Positions 39,038 through 51,766 of a stretch of 64,000 bases of DNA are shown here, one piece after another. The position numbers and the translations under genes are program-made. The stretch lies in assembly GCA_030770545.1 (NCBI GenBank), contig CM061098.1, positions 4,168,501 to 4,232,500 on the forward strand, given 5' to 3'. Position 1 is the first letter of the stretch; the number at the start of each line of letters is the position of its first letter. The DNA is from Macropodus opercularis. Lineage: Eukaryota > Chordata > Actinopteri > Anabantiformes > Osphronemidae. The notes under the pieces were generated by a model. It was given only the letters and a program-made list of their open reading frames with translations. It did not search any database and had not been told where the DNA came from.

Positions 39038-39968
39038 CCTGTCACACACCCTTGTGTAAACATTCATAGTTCGTGGTGGGGAAACACTAAAGATGTTTAT
39101 TTTCCACCTGTGTTTTTCTGTGATACCACACGTTGTGCTAACGTAGGTGTTGTGTACTTTGGCAGGCGATGAGTTCAGACATGAAACAGCAAACATGAGC
39201 AAACATGTGTTCTAACTCCAAGAACACAATTTGATCCGCATCCATTAACTTCTGTTTGGAACCAGCAGGTGTGTTTTCTTCCTCTGAGCAACAAACACAC
39301 ACACTAAAAATGCTGCTTACATTATTAATTCTAATGCCTATTGCAACATTTTGATTTACAGGTGTAAAAGGGTAACGTTCATGTAAAATGAGTGTGGGAC
39401 TGAGAGCCAGTGTCTGTAGTGACTCGTTTTCTATACTAGTGTTTATTGGATATTTGCAACAGCAGCAAGATTACACCTGCCTCCATTTCAGAGAGACACA
39501 CTCTTTACAACACACCACTGTCCGTGTCTGACACAAATCTTATTCTGATTCATTCCCCCATGAGCCACTGTGCCTATATGAACATCAGTACTCAAGTTAC
39601 CAGCTGTTTAGAAAAAAACAACTGGCCACTTACAAAAACTGGAATGTATCTGTGACCTATTTCTGAAGATTTATGTGTTGAGTAGAAAAGAATGGGCCTG
39701 GAGCTACGAGACAGACAGTCGGGGGAAAGTGGAGAATACTGACGAACAGAATAATGCATTGTTGGTTTTTGTCTCGCGGATTTTGTTGACCACAAGAAAA
39801 ATACAGCATCTATCCAACCTTACCCCTCTGGCTGAGTAATATTCGCTTAGTTTAAATGTTACCTTAAAAACCCAATGTCACATATCTAAAAACACATTTT
39901 ATCTGTTTTGCCATAGAATATCTAGGCCTTTCTCTGTAAATTATGTATATTGAATAAGTAGTGCATCA

Positions 39969-39970
<2 letters not shown>
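39038..39970. other. Intergenic, no gene recognised
   Basis: Unique sequence between the RFX motif pair and the microsatellite cluster. The longest frame, 115 codons on the minus strand starting at 39202, runs through the RFX pair and is not credible as a gene. Confidence 0.55.

Positions 39971-40003
<33 letters not shown>
39971..40003 (+). repeat. (GT)n microsatellite
   Basis: About 16 uninterrupted GT units, the first array of the dense dinucleotide cluster that runs to 40927. Confidence 0.97.
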
Positions 40004-40006
<3 letters not shown>

Positions 40007-40674
40007 CAACACAGAGCCACAGCTGAGCCTCAGGGCTTTGGCAGCAGAAGAAGTGTGGCAATTGATTTGGCCTCGTGCACAAGGTCAAACTGTGGAATAA
40101 CAGACAAACAGAGATGGAGAAACTGGAGAGGCACAAAATGAGGCCCCGAGAAGAGACGTAACACACGGGGTCATTTATGGGGTCACAGACCAAAAGCAAC
40201 ATGACCAAAGGTGTAATGTGTACAAAGAATGACACGTACTGTAAAAGCTTTGTGTATTTATTGTATTTTTAGGTGAATTATTCTCTTGAATTATTCTAGT
40301 TCGTCACAACAAAAACAGGAATAGTTTCAAGGAACGGTCTGCAATGCAGTAAAAGGCATATTATGGGTAAAGAAAAAGTTCTGAAGCTTATGAAATACTT
40401 GGAAACAAACATTAACTGAAAGTAAGAGCAAAAATAGTGCAAAGGTAACTATTAGCAGTAAAGAAACTCTGATGGTGATGCAGTTGCACATCTTTCTTAG
40501 TTTTTCTGCTTTCATTGAATGACTCCCTGCTGTGTGAGCTGTATAGAAGCATGAGGGCAAGCAAACGCAGGGTTAGTTCGTCATTTCAGGGCTTGATGAG
40601 TGTGAAGCTGGTCCCAGCGCGCATTCTAGCATTTCTGTGTGAAGTTGTGAAGTGATGAGTGTGAACATGCACAA

Positions 40675-40676
<2 letters not shown>

Positions 40677-40723
<47 letters not shown>

Positions 40724-40724
40724 C
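40677..40724 (+). repeat. (AC)n microsatellite
   Basis: About 23 AC units with one AA interruption at 40707-40708. It is complementary to the (GT)n array 670 bases upstream. Confidence 0.97.
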
Positions 40725-40779
40725 TGAAATGTTACAGTATGAGCATTTCCTTTCACACTCACACGGAGACTTTTTCTGT

Positions 40780-40781
<2 letters not shown>

Positions 40782-40826
<45 letters not shown>
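40782..40826 (+). repeat. (CA)n microsatellite
   Basis: About 22 uninterrupted CA units, 58 bases after the previous array. The cysteine/valine-rich and histidine/threonine-rich frames overlapping it are simple-repeat translations, not genes. Confidence 0.97.
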
Positions 40827-40829
<3 letters not shown>

Positions 40830-40912
40830 CTGTCGGCTGCCATCTGTTCTCACCAGTCAAGCTGTCTTGGCAGCCCCTCAAGCCTGGGAAGCCATCAATG
40901 ACTCTCTAACAT

Positions 40913-40927
40913 ACACACACACACACA
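40913..40927 (+). repeat. Short (AC)n microsatellite
   Basis: About seven AC units closing the cluster. Confidence 0.9.
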
Positions 40928-41834
40928 GTCCTAATAACTGGCCGGAAACTGATAAAGTCACTACTCTCTTGCTCTTTAGAAAAAAGGAAAAGCAGTTTGA
41001 AGAAGCTGTGTGTTTGAGAGGTGAGAGCATGTTAGGCAAAGAGAAAAGTGTTGAAAAAAGTTCAGCTAACATGAGTAGCTTCCGTAACATCGTGCACAGA
41101 ATGAGCAGCTTAGAAGATGTACAGGAATGTAACTATCTGCTCTCCTGTGTGACGTCCTTTTCCAGAAAAGTGTTGTCCTGTTCCTTTTGTTGCAGATAAA
41201 CATGTTTGATCAGACTCTTTTTCCACACTCCCTTTACTGAAAGCCATGTTCCTGTGCTGTTTGCTCCGGAGCAAGCTCGGCTCTCCTCCTATCAGCATAC
41301 GACCAGTTCTTCCTGACGCTGGCGAGTGTAGGTGAGAGTGTAGGGTTTTACTCCCCGTGTTTGTTTTAGGCTGAACGTGTTCGCCGGTTGCCTTGCCTAC
41401 GGGTATGTTCTGTAAATATTGTTGTGGGAACAAAGCAGTCGTACAGATTTAACCAGGAATTGTTTAAAGAACTAGGTCACTTCATTTAACGTTTCCTGTT
41501 TGTCCTTCACAATGACCATGAATCTCGGCAACACCCAGCTCTGATTCAGGATGAATAGGCCACCTCAGTAAACACTGCAGCACCAGCGATATACTTGTCT
41601 TCCACATGATCCACACGCACACTGTGCAGTAAGCTTTGACCATGGTGTCTCGTAATTGGCATGATGAGTATGTCTGTTAATGAGAGGCAGAGACCCAGCA
41701 AGACACTGTGACATGGAGGTAACGTCTCATACAGTAAAACGTGTGTGTGTGTGTTGTTACGTGATCATCAAACAGATGTCATTCGCCCTTTACCGATCAA
41801 GTAGTTGTCGCAGATAAAAGCACAGAGAACAGAG
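40928..41834. other. Intergenic, no gene recognised
   Basis: Unique sequence after the microsatellite cluster. The 156-codon plus-strand frame ending at 41199 begins inside the CA arrays and owes much of its length to them. A (GT)7 array lies at 41741. Confidence 0.55.
41741..41754 (+). repeat. Short (GT)n microsatellite
   Basis: Seven GT units. Confidence 0.85.
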
Positions 41835-42145
41835 GCTCCGACAGACACACATGCAAAGTCAACTCCTTTAAAAAGGAGAGACGAGAGGGAAAGAGCGGGC
41901 GTGTGTGCGTGAGAAATCAAAGAGGACGACGAGTGTTTTTGATGTTTTCGTGGTGCCACGCTCTGCCTGACACTCTGTGTGAACTCAGGGCTCAACACTC
42001 GCATTCGCACGCACACTCGTGGCCTCTTACAGGCAAAGTAGCGCACACGCCCGGTGCCAGCAGTGGCTACCCTAGTGGTTTGAAGTGTGGTTTTTGTGCT
42101 CATGCCTGCTCACGTTGACGGCGACAAAAGGCTGCAGCGCTGTCG
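41835..42145. promoter_or_regulatory. CpG-dense patch, possible distal CpG island
   Basis: By my count about 21 CpGs occur in 310 bases, near or above expectation for the base composition, in a window where CpG is otherwise scarce. A ctcctttaaaaaggag near-palindrome with a TATA-like centre sits at about 41862-41877. Overlapping 111- and 71-codon frames on opposite strands show no recognised domain. Confidence 0.35.
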
Positions 42146-42949
42146 TGTAAGGGCAGATTCCCACAGATGAACACCCACTGTAGCAGTCTGTCATAACCCT
42201 TCTGTCTAATTGCTCCGTTTGCTAATCTTCTAATCGTTAAATCAGAACCACTTCCAAAAATTACAGCTCAGTACTGGACGAGGACTTTCTTGCACCGACC
42301 ACAAGGGGCGGTTTTATGAGCATCGAGTTCAGGGATTGCAGGAAAAGAAGCTTACAGTCCATAGTGCTGACTTAACAAACCCAGGCTTACTGGAGAGTAA
42401 GCTGACGAAGACACGGGGATAACCACAAAATACACAGTTCACGTTTCCTTTCCTAAGCTCTCCAAACAAGTCAAACAGGCAGAGGCACGAACAAACAGGG
42501 AATGAAGAGTAACTGGTATCAAAGGGTAACCAAGACAGAACTTAAATACTAGATTATAAATTATTGTCGTTGGTCCTGCTCTCTAAAATAACACACAGAA
42601 GTTTAGTTTGATCCTACGAGAAGTATACATGTCTATGTTAATCAAGAACTCGGTGAGCAAGTGGTGGGAAACTGGACATATTGTAGCACGAGACAAAAAT
42701 AACATGATGCGTTGAGGATCAGGGTCTCAGCTCCTGCTAATCACATTATCTTGGCCGTCGAGCCGTCAGCAAGGACACGAGTAGCGAAAGCAATGACAGA
42801 ATTCAAGAGTGTTTTTTTACCAAATGGTGTGAAATAGTCGACCACAGGACACGAGTTCGATGTGTTGTTTCTCACGTGTTGAGCTGTGTGAGTCCAGTGC
42901 GACCACATCCTTCATGCTGGTTAACACTATTTTACTTCATGGATCCCTT

Positions 42950-43450
42950 GTTTCTCGCACCCTCCCTCCATCACCATTGTAATGCACATAATAATGATTC
43001 CTATCGTCTAAATCCGCTTCGCCCTTCATGTTGTTCTCCTTCTCCTCTGCTCCTGGCTTTTTGTCTCCGCCCTTCTTTCATCTTTGCCATTGTCCAGGTT
43101 TTCCTCTGCCACTTATCTCGTCCTCTCCCGTCCCTTTTCATTTTGTCTCGTGCTCTTTGTGTTTGCTATAATCCTCTTCGAGTGTGCTTTTTTTAAGCTC
43201 CACTTCTCCTCCTGCCCCCTTGGATGGCCTTCGGATAACTTCTCTTCCTGCGTCGATGTGAGACTGCAGATGCCCACTTTTTATCACTCGTTTTACTCCA
43301 TGACAGTTTGGCCTCCAGGAATAAATCTCAAATCCAACCTGTCAATTTACTCGTCAAGGTCGGGGGCACATCTCATCGCCTCCGTCCCTCCATTCTGTCT
43401 TTTTCATCTGTTGCGCATACACTGCTCGTCATTCTTTTGTCTTTTCATTC
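42950..43450 (+). other. Pyrimidine-rich strand-asymmetric tract
   Basis: This has the same character as the tract at 34.0-34.7 kb: long C/T-biased stretches on the + strand with overlapping Ser/Phe/Leu/Cys-rich open frames (up to 125 codons) that are not credible genes. Confidence 0.6.
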
Positions 43451-44660
43451 ATTGTAGTTGACTGCGGATCAAAGCGGGCAGTCGAAAATACAGCCTGTCT
43501 GCTGTTGAGTTTTATGAGGAGCATAAACTATCAGACTTATAGCCTAGAGACTGAATCTAAATCACATTATATATAGCTTGTTGGCCTTGCTAATCTCCAT
43601 GAAGTCAACACATGCATTTTTCATCTGACTTTATCTACTTGTCTTTTTGTTTGTTAAAATAAAATTCAGTAAACTCAGCTTTGAGAAAATGTGAGCAGCC
43701 AATGACATTTATGTCAGTTCATGTGTAAGCAAGAGATAAATTCAACCTGCCACATCGTATGTCCATGTTTTGGCTTTTGGAAACATCTGATCCAACTTGT
43801 GATATATCAGCTGCTGCTTTCTGCCCATAAACCTGTGGAGTTTCATCAAACAAGTATTAAACGATAAACACATCCTGGATCTCACGGATGCTGATGAGGA
43901 TTTGCCAGACTCACATTTTAAGTCAGGGTCATTAATAATGTAGAGCTGCCAACACACTCACTAGCTGGTTATTGTATTAGCCAGGTGTGCGAGTGTTTAT
44001 AGAACAGACTCCTCTTTGTGTTTGTTCCTTTTTATACAGTACCACTTTTTAAGTAAAAACACTTCCTTTGTATATTAGTTGTATATTTGTCAAACTCTTA
44101 TTCAGATTTATATGTGACCGTTATAGTATCTCATAGATCTTAGTCATCTACTGAATAGCTAGAGTCTTAAGAGTTTTAAGTCTACATCCGTTGGAAAAGT
44201 GGAAGTTGTTCTCTGACAAGGTTTTTGTTTGTTCTATGAACATCTGCTCCTGACAGGCCTGACCTCCCGCACCGTCCTTCTTTCTGGACCTCATTACTCT
44301 CTCTCATACGCACATCAGAGCCCAGGCTGGGTTTCGGGACCTCATTAGTTTTCCAATTAGCTGCTGTCATCTGTCAACTGTCCTCTTGGTTACTTTGGGC
44401 AGCCATGACTCCACAGCCAAATCTCTGCCCTGATTCGTCTCACTGGGAACAGGTGGACATCCCGTGTGCTTTCCAGGGAAAGTTAAAGTGGCTCCCGGAG
44501 CCAATGCTGCCAGTGTATCGCACACTTCACTTACACGCTCAGTGGAGTTGGCAACAACAGTACCTGGTTTCGCTGTAAAGTTATGAAGAGACAAGTACAT
44601 ACAACACATTACAAGTATCCTGCTTGTGAAACCAAACCTCACTGTTCCTGAACTGGCTGC

Positions 44661-44933
44661 ATGGAGAAAGAGCAAGACAGAGGAGTTGCCAAGAAAAGAA
44701 GCCTGCTAAGGTTGGAAAATGAGAGGAAAATTGAGGATTATGCCAAGATTAATCAGACCTACTCTTGTGGAACAGCCACTAATGGAGAAAACATTAGTGA
44801 GGACTTTGACCGCAAGCATTTTTCCCGAAACACTGTAAAAATACTGAAAGTAAAACACCAATATCGCACAGTACGACACACTAAGAATGTTCCACTGTGG
44901 TTCTGCAGATGCAATGTGGTCAGTGCTGTTTAA
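44661..44933 (+). other. Unassigned 90-codon hydrophilic open frame, coding status doubtful
   Basis: The translation is rich in Lys, Glu, Arg and Asn in its first half, which is less like random AT-rich DNA than most frames here. The start context is weak (T at -3), and I see no domain, signal peptide or membrane segment. Probably chance. Confidence 0.12.
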
Positions 44934-46841
44934 GAGCTAAGCATTAGCCTGAGCTGGGGCTTGTCAGATGTTCTTCAGTGTTCACTTGTTTTCCTAACAT
45001 TTACAAATCACAACATGGAAACATCACGACAAACGCGGTTGCCAGGGGCGGGCTGGTGTTTATATCTGCACTCCTCTGTGATTATGTCAATGTAAAAGGT
45101 GTGTTGCGGTTTAATGATGGGATGAAAACTATTATTTACTGCCTCAGGTTTAAAGCTGGATTTTGAGGCGCGGCAGACCAGCAAAGACACGCACATGCAA
45201 ACACATGGCATGCAACAATAAAAAAGAGAGAGCCCCAGAAATCCAAGAACTCTGCAGTCAGACGTTAGTGTTGTGCTTTTAAATAGTCGTGTTGGCACAA
45301 TAGTTTAGACTGACAAGTTCCAGAGGAGACAGTAGTTTGACATATCTGGATAAACGCATCTGATAACCTCAGTTAAGTCCTGTGATCGTACTATCGAAAC
45401 CATCTAAACCCCTCCCAGCTGCCACTTCAGGGTGGGTAAACCACACACTCGGCTTTGCTCTGACATCTCCTCGGGGTGAATGAAGTGTTTTTCTTCTCTG
45501 TATGCACCACGCCTCGTTTTTTGGCATTTGAGGTTTACACCAGCATGTTGATCTGTCAGATTCAGACATATTTAATAATTAAGATGTTCTAGCAGTTCAA
45601 GAACATTTTTTATTGCAGTATGCAGTGTTGTCAAAAATGTTAATGTAAAATCGTAAATATACATATTTCACAGTAACTGATGATTTTGTGGCCTTAACGT
45701 TGACTTAACTAATCACTTAGGGCATATTCTATGCAATCAAACCCAAAATTGCAACTTACTATTTTTTACCGTCTTTGTTGCCAAGTTGACACGCTTCAGA
45801 CATCTTCTGCATATTTGAAGCACTTTGTATAATCATTCAGCTTTGTTACAGTCTGTGCTCATCTGTCTCAGCCTCGGGGGGATGTAAGTGAGAAGCTGCC
45901 GTTTACGTCTTTTTCCAGTTTGCAGAGTTTGAATAATTTCATTTACACACAGAGTGGTTGAATCTGCTCGCGTGTACCAGTACACAAACACAAAGGGAAC
46001 AAAGGGAACAGACTGTGTTATATTCAAATGCTGATCTCAACTTTCAACACTGCCTCTTACAGTAGTTTTTGTTTGATGGTTCTAAGACGGCTCAGTAGCA
46101 GCTGTTCCTTCTGTCTGTGGTGGACAGAAACCAACAACCTGAACATGAGCTGAAAGTTCAGCCCATTGTGATTGTCCACACATCAACAAAACACAACAAT
46201 AGTCACAGATTAACCAAACAGAGGCCTGAGGTGGAAAAGTTCTGTGTTTAATGTCCTTCACAGTCTGTTTCTAACGTTCTTCTAACCACATCACCTCGTT
46301 TTCTCCTTTACTGCTGTTACTACACACGGTTTTCCGAATAAATGTTCCAACCAAGCTTTTCGTTATTCACACTCAAACACAGGTAGTGTAGTTTGAGTGT
46401 GTCCAAGTGTGCAGAGAGTTGTTCTGTCCATTTGCTCATTTGCTTTGTAGTTTTCACAATAACTGGAGGGAATCTGTGACTTAAGGAGTGACAGCAGAAG
46501 TTAGCAGCATGAAGTGAAATCACAGCTCGTCCTCCCGCTCGCTCTCTCTCTCCCTCACCCCAGGAAAGTGCCATCTGGCCCTGCCACCTCTCCATTACAA
46601 GAGTCTTGCATGTATTTTTTTGCATTGTGCTTTATTCATATAAATTCATACACATTTTAGCAGCATTTAGAAAAAAGTTCCTCTTTTATTAGATTCATAC
46701 TTCCTTCTCCATCACAGGTTTGCTTCTCTGTTCTTCTGTGGTCTTGTTTAGCCGTCGGCTCTGCCTTTAATAACAGGAGCATGCAGGTGTATCGTCTTAC
46801 TCAATCAGCACACATAGCCTAACCAAACAGCAGCTATTGTA

Positions 46842-46843
<2 letters not shown>

Positions 46844-46880
<37 letters not shown>
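46844..46880 (+). repeat. (GT)n microsatellite
   Basis: About 18 uninterrupted GT units in otherwise unique sequence. Confidence 0.97.
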
Positions 46881-46882
<2 letters not shown>

Positions 46883-49800
46883 GGCAAGTCTCACTTGTAC
46901 AACCAGAGCACCTTATTTTTTAACGTGTGCCAGTGGCTCCCAAAGCACAGAGCCATTGCTCTATTCCCGTCAGTGACGCAGGGCGACGGCGTGTGTGTGT
47001 GTTTGATGTTTTCCCAGTGGATATTAGGACAAAACTTTCACATGAGGCCAGGTTTAAATAGATTTCATTAAATACAAATCAGACATGAGGACAGTATTGT
47101 TGTTTTTGCTTTCCACAGATGGGACTGATTGGTTCTGTCCTTACCAAAGTATGTGGATGCCCAAAATACCCCACCTATATGTGTCTCATACTAAGACATG
47201 CAGGCATTAATATGCAGCAGAAGCAGCTTCTGCTCATGTGGGAAGCCATTCTATTCAGCCTCAGGAGCTTTGCAGATCAGGCGCCGGTGCGTGATGGGTA
47301 GTGCGGTCTTCCAGCTCATCCCAAGGTGGATGAAGTTACAGCTCAGTGTTGCAGTTTTGTACATGGATGTAGGTCAACAGACACCCAGAAAACCAAAGTA
47401 AATGCAAACCTGAGCATACGGTAGCAGCGATACAGCTGTAGGCATCGCCTTCCCTTACCTCCTACCATGCATGTTAACAAGCACACGATGTCCTTCCCTT
47501 TGTCTTGGCTTTTTATTTTGGCCTGCGACATCTGTCGATCCAGGAAGCTACAGAAACGATGGCAGGGATGTTTGTATTATCAACGAGACAAACTCAGTGG
47601 TGAATTACTCACCTCATAACACTTGATTAGCAGGGGAGAGAGTTAGTATCACATAAACCACCTTTGAAGTTAGATGGTGAATTAAATAACCACTGCTCTG
47701 GCTCTTAGATGTATTCTTAGAACTTTAACAGCTGAGCTTGTGTCACTATCTGGAGGAGTTTACTACATATGATGATACCAGTCCTGGCGCTTTTCTCACA
47801 GTGTGGTTATATATTTATTTGTTGTCCTGTGTGTGTGTGTGTGTGTGTTTTGCAGGAGCGACAGAAAATCCAGCCTGATTCTTAGATGCAAATGAAGAAG
47901 CTGGGAAAACCTAGAAATGCAAAACTGTTACTGAGCTCCGGGTCTGGTCTCTGTTGTCCTGCTCCAGGGTGTTTTCATTCATTCTAGGAAAATGTCAGGC
48001 TAGCAGCTTTTCCCAGTAGAGGAAAAGGAAAGGGCAGAAGGTTTTGAAATGAAGTATTAGCTTTGAAGTGTAATGATAGATGGCAGCAGTGGTCTAAAAC
48101 CATGGAGGATTTTTTTCTATTCAGTCCGGACTTGAAAGTTGATGACCCCCCCCCTCATTTGCAATATTTTCTCTGGATTTTTTAGCATGAGCTGTATATT
48201 TACAAGTGTGTGTACAAGAGGCGTTCAAGCAGTTACACTGTGTGTTCAGAAATGAAGAAAAAAATCAAAATGCTGATGTTCAAAATGTCAGATTATCCCT
48301 GTAATTTACACCCAATCGTGTCCTGGGAAGAAGGAAAAGAGGCCACTTGATAAATGTCTCCCTCCCTTCTCCTGGTTATCAGAGCTGATGGACACAGACA
48401 AATATGCTTGGTGGATGTTTTGACATCATACAAAATGTTTCTCATTGCTGATTACTCATGTCGACTGGGCAAACACCCTTCTAGCGTGCAAAGAATTTTG
48501 AACCTGGCTTTGAGATGCACTGTTATATGTACAATTTGGATGATTTCAGCCTGTTTGTCACGTATATAACACAGATTCCAGTAATTATCTACTCTAGCTG
48601 TTGCCCTTTGGTGCCTTTCTGCTGATATTCGTCAATAAGAATTTGCAGAAATTATGATAACAATGATGAGACTTATTCACAGATCTCATTCTGTAGCACT
48701 TTAAATAGAAACATAAGACGACGTGTATGTTGAAAATACGTGTACAGCTGCGTATGAAGGGTATTTCAGTTTACTGTTTTAGTTTATGACGACTCTACAT
48801 ATTGCCACCGTATTGCAGCATCTTTATTGTTAGAGGCACAGAATACAGGTTCTTGAGACAAATGGTCCACATGAAAGTGGAGCCGGGTCTGATAGGATCT
48901 TAATAGAACTCAGATAAAATACTATGCGAGGCTCGTAAGTCACTGAACTCTGAATGCTTTGAAGCAGGACAGTCAGATTCCTGGAAAAGTTGTTCAAGGA
49001 CTGTTCAGTGGCTGCCTGGGAATCTGAGATGACTTCTGAATAGTTCTTTCTCTTCAGATATCACCACCATCTAAAGGCAAAACGGCAGCCGGCTTCATCT
49101 TTTCTGTGATTAACCTAAACTGCAAATGGCAGGCTTGTAATTGATCCTCTGGGAGGCCTTTTAATGAGTTCACCCTCTGAATATATTGATGTAAACACAA
49201 CAAAGGAAGTCCTTGTATAGTTTTCAAGGTGGATTTGTTCACATGGCAGAAGGCAGACAAGCAGCCTATTGGCTTTATCTTGTTCCACCAAATTTTAACG
49301 ATTAAATGTTCTGTCTGTGTTAATGCAAAGCTTATAGCAATAGTCTGTCAGGAGGCCTTGTGCTGTTGAGCATTGGCTTCGTAATGCTAATGAGGAACAC
49401 AAACCGAAATTCATCAGTACAATAGGTTTTTAGTTATTTCTGGATTTTACTTCAGGCTTTTGTAGAGAATCTCGTTTTTCAAAATAAGTTTTGGTACCAA
49501 ATTGAAGTGGTTGCTTTTAAAACAATACCCAGGCCTCTTGGTTCCATTTAGCTAATTAACACCCAAGCTTACCACAAGTGCCAGATGATAAAATGCATGC
49601 CACAGATTCATTAGCCAGCATTTTGTGGGAACAGTGTGTGAGTGTATGGCTCTTTTTATTGGATTTTAACAGAGAAGTGGAGAATATTGGAGAAGGCAGT
49701 GAGAGAAAGAGACACTTCTATGAATGTCTGCAGAGAATAAACAGAAGAAAACAACAGTAGAATTAAGCAGTAGATGTCAAGATACCCTGAGGAGGATGGA

Positions 49801-51540
49801 GGTGATGCAGGGAGAACAGGCTCAGCGTAGTGCACGTGAGGAGTGGGGTGTGCTTCCAGACGATGGCCATGTTTGCAGGCGATAATCTATAAACTGTGTG
49901 CAAGGCAGGGGAGGAGGACCACGTGAACATGTGAGAGCGACGATTGCGCATGCAAAGCCAAGTCCTCCTGAGACGGAAGAGATACTAATGATGAGTGTGG
50001 ATGCACGTGAGGTCGAACAAGTGTTTGAACCAGCGGCTGCAAAAGGTTCACCTGTCCTCATGCAGCGTGACTCTCGCTTTGACACAACATGGAAAATATG
50101 AACCAAACCCTAGCGGCATTTAATACATAAATGTGCTTCAGGAAAATAGTAGATTATTTGCCGAACCGAATCCTTTCGTATTTCTCAAACTGATAGATAC
50201 AATGTTTTACTTGTATGTTGTTTACTCTGGCACAGTCAAATACATCTTTCTATTTATCTAGTCAAGACAATACCACGCACTACGAGTACCAGGCACAGAG
50301 CTCGGGTCCTGGTATACACTAGTTCTGAAGCTGAACCGCTTTTCGCTGATTCTCTGTTAGGAAATGAAGCCTCAGATCTCATCGCTAAGAGGATTACTTG
50401 GAAGAGGACTCTGATATCTGGGAGTCACTGCAGGGGAATGCACACTATGCTCATAAATCCCTCTGTTATTCATCATCTCAGGGTACTGGAACTCTTCCAG
50501 GATGAGAATTTCCCCCAGTGCTTCTAACATAAAATCTAAATGAAAAACACAAGGATCGAATGGACCGGTACTAGTGCAGCACATACATGTGGAACGTCCA
50601 GACACATGTCCAGCACCAGTTCCTTCACCATCAGGACTAATAGAAAGTTGTTCAAAATATATTATTTACCGTTTTATACTTGAACTGCCCAATTCGTTTA
50701 GTGTATTGTTAGTGGCAAGTAGCGGCAACACATATTTGAAAATAGATATCGGAAGTCTTCTCATCATGTCCTCCCTCTGAAAAGCACATCAGGCACCGTC
50801 AGGCTCCGGCAGCAGCTCGTGGTGCCCTCACACTGGACGTCAGCCCAGGATGGACCCAGTCATCTCGTCGCTACCAGCTGTTTAGTTAAAGGCACCTTCT
50901 GTTTGGATTACAAGGTTTGCTTGCATAGAGGCATAGTATCGTTTCTGGCCTAAGTGATGCTCCAGGTCATCAAGTGTCCTCCAAGTCCTTCTCATCCACT
51001 GCAGTACAAATGTATTTCCTCCATGATTAAGCTACAGTAGCACAGAAAGCTTTACTTGCACCGATCTTAGAGGGTTGAACCTCTTGAAATAGGTTAGAGA
51101 GCTGCTAGAGTTTGGTTTAGTCACCAACACATGGGGTAAATTCCTCCATCTTCATTTTTCTGTCAATTCTCTGATTGTCTAGAAGCAAATATGATGGTAA
51201 TGAAGATAAGATGGTGAATGACTGCACTGCCATGAATCCCACTTCCGCTCAGTGATCAGCTGAAAGTGTGTCATGAAAAAACTATGCAAGCCCAGTAGGC
51301 GTGAGCTGAATTCTGAAGTACGTCAGTCGTCCTGTACAGTCGTCGCGGGGGAAAGAAAAGGATGCTTTGTTCAACGCCACATCGGTTCCAACCCAGCCCA
51401 AAAGCAACATGAAAGCATCAGAGTGACTCAGATTTAATAGAGATGCACATTGTCATTGTAGCCAAATTCAATAGGAGACAACTGAACACTGACTTAGCTT
51501 TGTGCTTCCCATTCTTCTAACCCTTTGTGTTCTTTGCCCT
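46881..51540. other. Intergenic, no gene recognised
   Basis: Unique sequence with a (TG)n array at 47828 and a C8-9 run near 48147. An acceptor-like ctttccacag precedes a 60-codon frame at 47119, and an acidic plus-strand frame starts at about 50391, but neither has a family or partner exons that I can find. Confidence 0.5.
47828..47848 (+). repeat. (TG)n microsatellite
   Basis: About ten TG units followed by TTTTGCAG. Confidence 0.93.
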
Positions 51541-51766
51541 TGCGTGACTCATGAACAAACGTGACGAACGCAATCTGTGCCTCCATTAGTTCCAACCACC
51601 TCCTGGCAAACTGCGAGGATAAAAAAGTTGGTGGTTGCGTATCGTTCGCTTCTGCCGCTAGACGTCACGACGTGAGACGAGTTGACAGCTGGTCTGTGTT
51701 GATGGCAGCCTTACCCTGTGTGCTTTTTGTCTGGTCTACGGGCGTGTGAGAGTGTACGTGCACTTG
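51541..51766. promoter_or_regulatory. CpG-dense patch with CRE-like site
   Basis: About 16 CpGs in 220 bases. It contains gacgtcacgacgtgag (51661-51676), which carries an ACGTCA half site of the cAMP response element. No coding exon is recognisable. Confidence 0.3.

Larger units (their letters stand above)
42146..46843. other. Intergenic, no gene recognised
   Basis: Contains the pyrimidine-rich tract at 42950-43450 and the doubtful 90-codon frame at 44661. No repeat family or RNA gene was identified. Confidence 0.55.

Noticed and set aside
40586..41199. Cys/Val-rich and His/Thr-rich open frames
   Set aside because: They are translations of the (AC)n arrays.
42299..42313. CTCF-like CCACAAGGGGCGG
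   Set aside because: Four core positions disagree when aligned to the CTCF consensus.
47119..47301. Exon-like frame after a ctttccacag acceptor
   Set aside because: There is a single isolated acceptor, a short 60-codon frame, no family and no partner exon.
50391..50500. Short acidic plus-strand frame (EDYLEEDSDIWESL) suggesting a gene fragment
   Set aside because: It is only about 38 codons, immediately preceded by a stop, with no recognised family.
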